In this document: piece after piece, positions 6,223-11,650 of the stretch
Layout of the letters: every line of letters begins with the position of its first letter
Numbering within the stretch: position 1 is the stretch's first letter
From: Pseudomonadota bacterium
GTDB taxonomy: Bacteria > Pseudomonadota > Alphaproteobacteria > Acetobacterales > Acetobacteraceae
Assembly (NCBI GenBank): GCA_021784255.1
Contig: JAJXSZ010000064.1
Span: forward strand, 1-11,650
Length of the DNA stretch: 11,650 bases
Direction: 5' to 3'
The notes under the pieces: generated by a model
Database searches by the model: none
What the model saw: only the letters and a program-made list of their open reading frames with translations
What the model was told of the DNA's origin: nothing
Position numbers and translations under genes: made by a program

Positions 6223-7316
6223 TGGGTTTCAACTGCGGCATCGTCGGCCTGCCGAATGTCGGCAAATCGACGCTGTTCAACGCGCTGACCGCGACCGCGG
6301 CGGCCCAGGCGGCGAACTACCCCTTCTGCACCATCGAGCCGAATGTGGGGCGGGTCGCCGTCGCCGACCCGCGGCTGCCGGTGCTCGCGGCGATCGGCAA
6401 ATCAGCGAAGATCGTGCCCACGAGCCTGGAGTTCGTCGACATCGCGGGCCTGGTGCGCGGTGCCTCGCGCGGCGAGGGCCTGGGCAACCAGTTCCTCGCC
6501 AATATCCGCGAGGTCGATGCCATCGTGCACGTGCTGCGCTGCTTCGAGGATACCGACGTGGTGCATGTCGAGGGCGGCATCGATCCGCTGCGCGACGCCG
6601 AGACGGTCGAGACGGAGCTGATGCTTGCCGACCTCGAAAGCCTGGAAAAACGCGAGCCGGCGCTGGTCAAGCGCGTGCGCGGCGGCGACAAGGCGGCGGT
6701 CGCGGAGCTGGCGCTGATCGAGCCGATCCTCGCTGCCCTGCGCGCGGGCAGGCCGGCGCGCACGGCGATCCCGAGGGGCGAGGAGCCGGCGGCCCAGCGC
6801 CTGCAGCTGCTGACCACCAAGCCGGTGCTCTACGCGAGCAATGTCGAGGAGGCGGCGGCCGCGACCGGCAATGCGCTCTCGGCCAGGGTGGCGGCGAAGG
6901 CGGCGGCGGAAGGGGCGGCGCATGTCGTCGTCTCCGCGGCGATCGAGGCGGAAGTCGCACAGCTGGCGGAGAGTGAGCGCGGCGAGTTTCTGGCCGGCCT
7001 CGGTCTGCACGAATCCGGGCTCGATCGGGTGGTGCGCGCCGGCTACGCGTTGTTGGGCCTGATCACCTATTTCACCTGCGGACCGAAAGAGACGCGCGCC
7101 TGGACCATCGCGCAGGGCACCAAGGCGCCCCAGGCCGCGGGCGTGATCCACGGCGACTTCGAGCGCGGCTTCATCGCCTGCGAAACCATCGCCTACGACG
7201 ACTACGTGGCACTGAAGGGCGAGGCCGGCGCGCGCGAGGCTGGCCGGCTGCGCATCGAGGGCCGCGACTACACCGTGCAGGACGGCGATGTGCTGCTGTT
7301 CCGCTTCAACGTCTAG
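6222..7316 (+). CDS. ychF: Redox-regulated ATPase YchF (OLA1/Obg-related)
   Basis: YchF is a universally conserved TRAFAC-class P-loop NTPase that associates with ribosomes and hydrolyses ATP in preference to GTP. The 364-residue protein matches the family along its whole length. The P-loop GLPNVGKS is at 9-16 and the G3 motif DIAG at 73-76. GASRGEGLGNQFL follows at 80-92. The G4 position is NVEE (207-210) rather than NKxD, as expected for this ATP-preferring family. The C-terminal TGS domain begins near TYFTCGPKETRAWT (about 282-295) and ends at FRFNV. I chose ATG 6222, giving the usual MGFNCGIVGLPNVGKS beginning; a GTG lies just before it at 6219. AGGAG at 6209-6213 is a good ribosome binding site. 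The identity is secure. Confidence 0.97.
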   Translation: MGFNCGIVGLPNVGKSTLFNALTATAAAQAANYPFCTIEPNVGRVAVADPRLPVLAAIGKSAKIVPTSLEFVDIAGLVRGASRGEGLGNQFLANIREVDAIVHVLRCFEDTDVVHVEGGIDPLRDAETVETELMLADLESLEKREPALVKRVRGGDKAAVAELALIEPILAALRAGRPARTAIPRGEEPAAQRLQLLTTKPVLYASNVEEAAAATGNALSARVAAKAAAEGAAHVVVSAAIEAEVAQLAESERGEFLAGLGLHESGLDRVVRAGYALLGLITYFTCGPKETRAWTIAQGTKAPQAAGVIHGDFERGFIACETIAYDDYVALKGEAGAREAGRLRIEGRDYTVQDGDVLLFRFNV

Positions 7317-7323
7317 CGCCACA

Positions 7324-7351
7324 TCCGACCAGATCGAATCATCGGGTCGGA
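7324..7351 (+). terminator. Intrinsic terminator candidate after ychF
   Basis: TCCGACC at 7324-7330 pairs perfectly with GGTCGGA at 7345-7351. The loop (7331-7344) contains GATCGAATC, which can form a small inner stem. GCTCTTGCTTTA follows, a moderately T-rich tail. It lies 7 bases after the ychF stop, between convergent genes. The minus-strand side has no T-tract, so it mainly serves ychF. Confidence 0.6.
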
Positions 7352-7360
7352 GCTCTTGCT

Positions 7361-8254
7361 TTAGGCGGCGGGCTGCAGCGCCACCGTCGCCGCCAGGCTC
7401 TCGCGGATGAAGCCGACCAGCGGGTCGACCAGCGCCGAGCGCCCTTCCGCGTCGCCGAAGATCGCCATTTCCGCGACCCCGAGCGGCGGCAGCCCCGCCA
7501 CCTCGGCCAGCCCGGCCGTCAGCGTGCTGCGCCCGAGCACCGTGACGGCAAGCCCTGCCTCCGCGGCCGCGATCACGCCGAGCAGGCTCGCCGAGACATA
7601 GACGATCTCATGCGGGATGTTGGCGCGCGACAGCGTTGCCAGCGCCCGGTCGCGGAACATGCAGCCCGGCGGCAGCATCGCCAGCGGCAGCGGCGCGTTG
7701 CGCCCGGCCTCGGGCAGGAAGCGCGCGGGGTCGGCGTCGGCCGCCCCGACCCAGGCCAGGCTCTCGGTCCAGATCCGCGTGCCCGCCGTCTCGCCCTCGC
7801 GCCGCTTGCCGATGACGAGGTCGAGCCTGCCGCGCTCGCACGCAGCGCGCAGCTCGTGGCTGCGTCCCACCTCCACCTCGAGGTGCACGTCGGGATAGGT
7901 GCGCGCGAAACGCGCCAGGATCGGTGCCAGGTGCTGGGGCACGAAATGATCCGCGACGCCGAGCCGCAGCCGCCCCTGCACCGGCGGGGCGATCATCCGC
8001 CGCACCGCCTCGTCGTTGAGCGAGAGCAGCCGGCGCGCGTAGACGAGGAGCATCTCGCCCTCCGGCGTCAGCGCCAGCCGCCGGCTGGTGCGCGTGAAGA
8101 CGCGCCGCGTCAGCACGTCCTCGAGCCGCTTGATCTTGAGGCTGACCGCCGACTGCGTAAGCCCGAGCACATTGCCCGCCGCGGTGAACCCGCCCTGCTC
8201 GGCCACCGTCGCGAAGCAGCGCAGCAGGTCGATGTCGAGGTCGGGGTAGCGCAT
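7361..8254 (-). CDS. LysR-family transcriptional regulator
   Basis: The 297-residue protein is a standard LysR-type regulator. The N-terminal winged helix-turn-helix (about 8-65) contains FATVAEQGGFTAAGNVLGLT followed by QSAVSLKIKRLE. A linker helix runs to about 90. The effector-binding domain of two Rossmann-like lobes starts near GRLRLGVADHF (94-104). Such proteins bind DNA as tetramers and respond to a small co-inducer. The start is ATG 8254, without a strong Shine-Dalgarno. The DUF2076 stop lies 11 bases upstream, so translation may be coupled. LysR genes more often face away from their targets; here the gene is last in a minus-strand series and convergent with ychF, so its target is not evident. 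The family is sure; the ligand and regulon are unknown. Confidence 0.93.
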   Translation of the reverse strand: MRYPDLDIDLLRCFATVAEQGGFTAAGNVLGLTQSAVSLKIKRLEDVLTRRVFTRTSRRLALTPEGEMLLVYARRLLSLNDEAVRRMIAPPVQGRLRLGVADHFVPQHLAPILARFARTYPDVHLEVEVGRSHELRAACERGRLDLVIGKRREGETAGTRIWTESLAWVGAADADPARFLPEAGRNAPLPLAMLPPGCMFRDRALATLSRANIPHEIVYVSASLLGVIAAAEAGLAVTVLGRSTLTAGLAEVAGLPPLGVAEMAIFGDAEGRSALVDPLVGFIRESLAATVALQPAA

Positions 8255-8265
8255 CGGGCGCGCGC

Positions 8266-9033
8266 TCAGATGCTGTTCGGATCGCCGTCGAACCCGCCCT
8301 GGTCGATCCCGCCCTGGTCTGGTCCCGTGTCGGCCCCCGCGTCGGCGCCGGGATTGGTATCCGGCGCGCCGGAGCCGTCGGTCCAGCCGCCACCCGCGCC
8401 CTGGTCGAAATCCTTGGGCGCGCCACCCTGGTCATAGGGGTCGGCGCCCGCGCCCCAGGGGCTGCTGCCGGCGCCCAGGCCACCGCCCAGGCCACCGCCA
8501 CTCAGGCCACCGCCGGCGAATCCGCCGCCCAACCCTCCGTGCCCGCCGAACAGGCCCATCAGCGCGTCGGCGGCGAAGATCCCGCCGGCAACGCCAGCGG
8601 CCGTGCGCAGCGCGGAGCCGAGAAAGCCGGACCCCTGCTGCTGGAACATGCCGGGCTGTGGGCTGGGAGGCTGCGCCGTCGCATAGGCCGGCGGCTGCGG
8701 ATAGCCGCGCTGCGCCGCCGCGCCCCAGGGCGAGGGCGCCACCGGCGCCGGTGGCTGCATTTGGGCCTGGGCCTGCGTGAGCTGTGCCTGCAACTGGCGG
8801 ATCGTGTTCTGCGCCTCGGCCAGGGCGTGTTCCTGCACGAAGGCGTATTGCGTCACCCGGTAACGCGCCTGAGGGAAGCGCTGGAACAGGTCGGCGAGCA
8901 GCGCGTCCGCGGCGCCGTCGATCGGCGGCAGCCCGGTCGTCGCCGGCACCGAACCGGCGAAGCCGCTGCCTGCCGCCGGCCCGCCGACGCGCTGGATGAA
9001 CTGGGTGATGAGGTCGCGTTCCTCGTTGGTCAT
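8266..9033 (-). CDS. DUF2076 family protein, Gly/Gln/Pro-rich
   Basis: The 255-residue protein fits the DUF2076 family. The N-terminal part (MTNEERDLITQFIQR, then DALLADLFQRFPQARYRVTQ) is a short helical domain, followed by a Gln/Ala-rich likely coiled coil at about 64-93. Residues 94-135 are Pro/Gln-rich. Residues 137-162 form a small-residue hydrophobic stretch (SALRTAAGVAGGIFAADALMG), perhaps amphipathic or membrane-associated. Residues 163-190 are nearly all Gly with Leu and Ala, and the C-terminus is an acidic Asp/Gly tail with DQGG repeats. No cysteine is present. ATG 9033 has GGGAG 8 bases upstream (plus 9042-9046); a longer frame start at 9087 would add an untypical basic segment. The function of the family is not known to me. 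Confidence 0.85.
   Translation of the reverse strand: MTNEERDLITQFIQRVGGPAAGSGFAGSVPATTGLPPIDGAADALLADLFQRFPQARYRVTQYAFVQEHALAEAQNTIRQLQAQLTQAQAQMQPPAPVAPSPWGAAAQRGYPQPPAYATAQPPSPQPGMFQQQGSGFLGSALRTAAGVAGGIFAADALMGLFGGHGGLGGGFAGGGLSGGGLGGGLGAGSSPWGAGADPYDQGGAPKDFDQGAGGGWTDGSGAPDTNPGADAGADTGPDQGGIDQGGFDGDPNSI
8476..8514 (-). repeat. 12-base repeat coding for GGGL units in DUF2076 gene
   Basis: CAGGCCACCGCC occurs three times on the plus strand, at 8476-8487, 8488-8499 and 8503-8514, with three bases between copies 2 and 3. It encodes the glycine-rich segment of the DUF2076 protein. The near-perfect copies suggest slippage-type expansion that keeps the frame. Confidence 0.75.
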
Positions 9034-9077
9034 GCCGAAAGCTCCCTGGCGTGCCGCCAATTTGGCCTGTCGCCCTG

Positions 9078-9096
9078 CCGGCTTCAAGCGAGCCGG
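9078..9096 (-). other. Hairpin just after the CoA-binding protein gene
   Basis: CCGGCT at 9078-9083 pairs with AGCCGG at 9091-9096 around a 7-base loop, 1 base beyond the stop codon on the minus strand. No T-tract follows. It may be an mRNA processing or attenuation element between this gene and DUF2076. The function is unproven. Confidence 0.35.
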
Positions 9097-9097
9097 A

Positions 9098-9529
9098 TCA
9101 GCCCTGACGCCGCAGCCCCAGCCGGCGCGTTTCGATCAGCGGGCAACGATCCATTACCACCGTGATCCCCGCCGCCCGTGCCCGCGCCGCCGCTGCCTCG
9201 TGCACGACGCCGAGCTGCATCCAGACCACGCGCGCGCCGAGCCGGATCGCCTCGTCCACGACCGGCGGCACATGCGCGGCGTTGCGGAACACGTCCACCA
9301 TCTCGAGCGGCGCGGCCTCCGCGAGGCTGCCGACCACGATCCGTCCCAGCAACGTCTGCCCTGCGAGCCCCGGGTTGACCGGCGTCACGTCGTAGCCGCG
9401 CTGCTGCAGCCAGGCCTGGATTTCGTGGGCCGGCCGGTCCGGATTGGCGGAGGCGCCAACCAGCGCCACCCGCTGCGTCCGGGTGAGGATTGCCGCGATC
9501 GCCGCGTCGTCCAGCCCGTCCGGTGCCAT
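9098..9529 (-). CDS. CoA-binding domain protein (YccU-like)
   Basis: The 143-residue protein is a single Rossmann-fold CoA-binding domain, as found in YccU and in the N-terminal part of succinyl-CoA synthetase alpha. The nucleotide-binding beginning is VALVGASANPDRPAHEI at 21-37. YDVTPVNPGLAGQTLLG follows, then MVDVFRN (78-83). The family C-terminal block is VWMQLGVVHEAAAARA (102-117) followed by VVMDRCPLIE. ATG 9529 has GGGGG 7 bases upstream (plus 9537-9541). An in-frame extension to 9595 exists but is not conserved-looking. The protein has no visible catalytic domain, and its cellular role in the family is unclear. It is divergent from glyQ (91-base gap) and is followed by DUF2076 after 64 bases. 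Confidence 0.92.
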   Translation of the reverse strand: MAPDGLDDAAIAAILTRTQRVALVGASANPDRPAHEIQAWLQQRGYDVTPVNPGLAGQTLLGRIVVGSLAEAAPLEMVDVFRNAAHVPPVVDEAIRLGARVVWMQLGVVHEAAAARARAAGITVVMDRCPLIETRRLGLRRQG

Positions 9530-9620
9530 CCCGCTTCCCCCTGGTCCTGCACCGGGGGGCTTGCTCCGCGTGTTGCACCGCGTCAAGAACGCCATACCTC
9601 AGGGAATCAGCGCTGAACCC
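9530..9620. promoter_or_regulatory. Divergent intergenic region upstream of glyQ
   Basis: This 91-base region lies between the CoA-binding protein gene and glyQ and must hold promoters in both directions unless they lie in coding DNA. It contains the minus-strand ribosome binding site (9537-9541). TTGCAC at 9573-9578 is the best -35-like hexamer for glyQ, but no clear -10 follows. AGGGA at about 9601-9605 is too far from ATG 9621 to be a normal ribosome binding site. I see no T-box or riboswitch-like structure. Confidence 0.4.
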
Positions 9621-10480
<860 letters not shown>

Positions 10481-10481
<1 letters not shown>

Positions 10482-11650
10482 TGCCGGAGCTGTTCATCGA
10501 GCTGTTCGGCGAGGAGATCCCCGCGCGCATGCAGGCCGGGGGGGCGGCGGATCTTGCGCGCCTGCTCGCCGCGTCGCTCGCCGGGCTGCAACCCACCAGC
10601 GTCCGCACCTGGTACGGGCCGCGGCGTATCGCGCTGGCCGCCACCATCGCCGCGGAAGTTCCCGCCGCGACGCAGTCGGAACGCGGTCCGCGGGCCTCGG
10701 CGCCGCCTCAGGCCGTGGAAGGGTTTCTGCGCAAGCACGGGGCGGGGCGCGAGGCGTTACGGGAGGAAAACGGTTTCCTGGTGCTCGAGCGCCGCCTGCC
10801 CGCGCGCCCGGCCGCGGCCGTTGTCGCCGCCATCGCGCCGGACCTGCTGCGCCGCTTCCCCTGGCCGAAATCGATGCGCTGGGGCGGCAGCAGCGCCTTC
10901 GTCTGGGTGCGTCCGCTGCGCCGCATCACCTGCCTGCTCGACGGCGCGGTCGTGGCCTTCGACCTGCGCCAGGGCGAGGATGACGGCCACGGCCTCGCCG
11001 CCAGCAACCTTTCGGAAGGGCACCGGTTCCTGGCACCCGGAACCTTCGCTGTCGCGGACGCAAGTCAGTGGGTGGAGGAGCTGCGCCGGCGCTTCGTCAT
11101 CGCCGATGCCGGCGAGCGCAAGCGGCTCATCAAGGACGGTGTGACAGGACTGGCGGCCGCCGAGAGCCTCGCGGTGGTGGACGATCCAGGCCTGCTCGAC
11201 GAGGTCGCCGGGCTCGTCGAATGGCCGGTGGCGATGCTGGGGCGCATCGATCCCGCATACATGGACCTGCCGCCCGAGGTGATGCAGGTCTCGATGCGCG
11301 TGAACCAGCGCTACTTCGCGCTGCGCCGCGCCGACGCGACGGCGGCGGACCGTTTCGCCTTCGTCGCGAACGTGACGCCCGACGACGGCGGCAAGGCGAT
11401 CGTTGCCGGCAACGAGCGCGTGCTGCGCGCGCGCTTCGCCGACGCCCGCCATTTCTGGGATCTGGACCGTCGTACAAGGCTTGAGGATCGGCTCGCGGCA
11501 CTGGACGGGGTAACGTTCCACGCACGGCTCGGCAGCCAGGGCGCGCGGGCGAGGCGGATCGCCAGTCTCGCCGGCAGCATCGCCGCGGCACTCGGGGCGG
11601 ACGCCAATCTTGCCCGCCGCGCCGGCATTCTCTGCAAGGCCGACCTTGCC
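10481..11650 (+). CDS. glyS: Glycyl-tRNA synthetase beta subunit, N-terminal part (runs off right edge)
   Basis: The frame is open without a stop for 390 codons to the window edge; full beta subunits are about 690 residues, so a little more than half is visible. The beginning MPELFIELFGEEIPARM matches the usual start. Other family blocks are WYGPRRIAL at 44-52, FPWPKSMRWG at 126-135, VWVRPLRRI at 141-149, MQVSMRVNQRYFAL at 268-281, GNERVLRARFADARHFW at 310-326 and LGSQGARARRI at 350-360. KADL at 386-389 begins a conserved segment of the HD-like region. The beta subunit binds tRNA and is required for aminoacylation with GlyQ. ATG 10481 overlaps the glyQ stop by one base, and GAGG at 10467-10470 is its ribosome binding site. 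The identity is secure. Confidence 0.95.

Noticed and set aside
8476..8514. Short regular repeats as a possible CRISPR-like array
   Set aside because: The repeats are 12 bases without unique spacers and lie in frame in a glycine-rich protein segment.
9573..9599. TTGCAC with ATACCT as a glyQ promoter
   Set aside because: The spacing is only 15 bases and the -10 element is unconvincing.
10757..11521. Minus-strand open frame of 254 codons opposite glyS
   Set aside because: The plus-strand frame is an uninterrupted GlyS with many conserved blocks. The antisense frame is a shadow.

Overview
The window is very GC-rich, with codons that strongly favour G or C in third position. It carries ordinary chromosomal bacterial genes. 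Three things suggest an alphaproteobacterium, perhaps of the Rhodospirillales/Acetobacteraceae type: the order rplY-pth-ychF, a two-subunit glycyl-tRNA synthetase (glyQ-glyS), and an L25 protein with a long Ala/Pro/Lys tail. The taxonomic placement is inferred from gene content; no marker was compared.

Region 1 (1-4797) looks like an accessory metabolic block. On the minus strand, an M20-family amidohydrolase of the allantoate / N-carbamoyl amino acid hydrolase type is followed by a class I SAM-dependent methyltransferase that runs off the left edge. Only 45 bases away, on the plus strand, a second series starts: a class II aldolase/adducin-type protein, a small lipoprotein, a type II HAD-family hydrolase, and an SGNH-like hydrolase whose GTG start overlaps the HAD stop. 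The substrates are unknown. The genes may form a small catabolic locus read from one divergent control region.

Region 2 (4798-7360) is housekeeping and on the plus strand: ribosomal protein L25 (rplY), peptidyl-tRNA hydrolase (pth) and the YchF/OLA1-type P-loop NTPase (ychF). pth and ychF overlap in TGATG. A hairpin with a modest T-rich tail follows ychF and probably ends the transcript.

Region 3 (7361-9529) is a minus-strand run transcribed away from glyQ: a YccU-like CoA-binding-domain protein, a Gly/Gln-rich DUF2076 protein and a LysR-type regulator. Region 4 (9621-11650) is glyQ followed by glyS, overlapping in TGATG. glyS continues beyond the right edge, and 390 residues of it are visible.

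Coding density is very high. The longest gap between genes is 102 bases. I see no tRNA, rRNA, CRISPR array, insertion sequence, integrase or phage gene. I also see no convincing novel defence or mobile system. The points worth a second look are modest: the divergent metabolic block, altered active-site positions in the HAD protein, the uncharacterised SGNH protein, a hairpin in the rplY leader, and the low-complexity tails of L25 and DUF2076.
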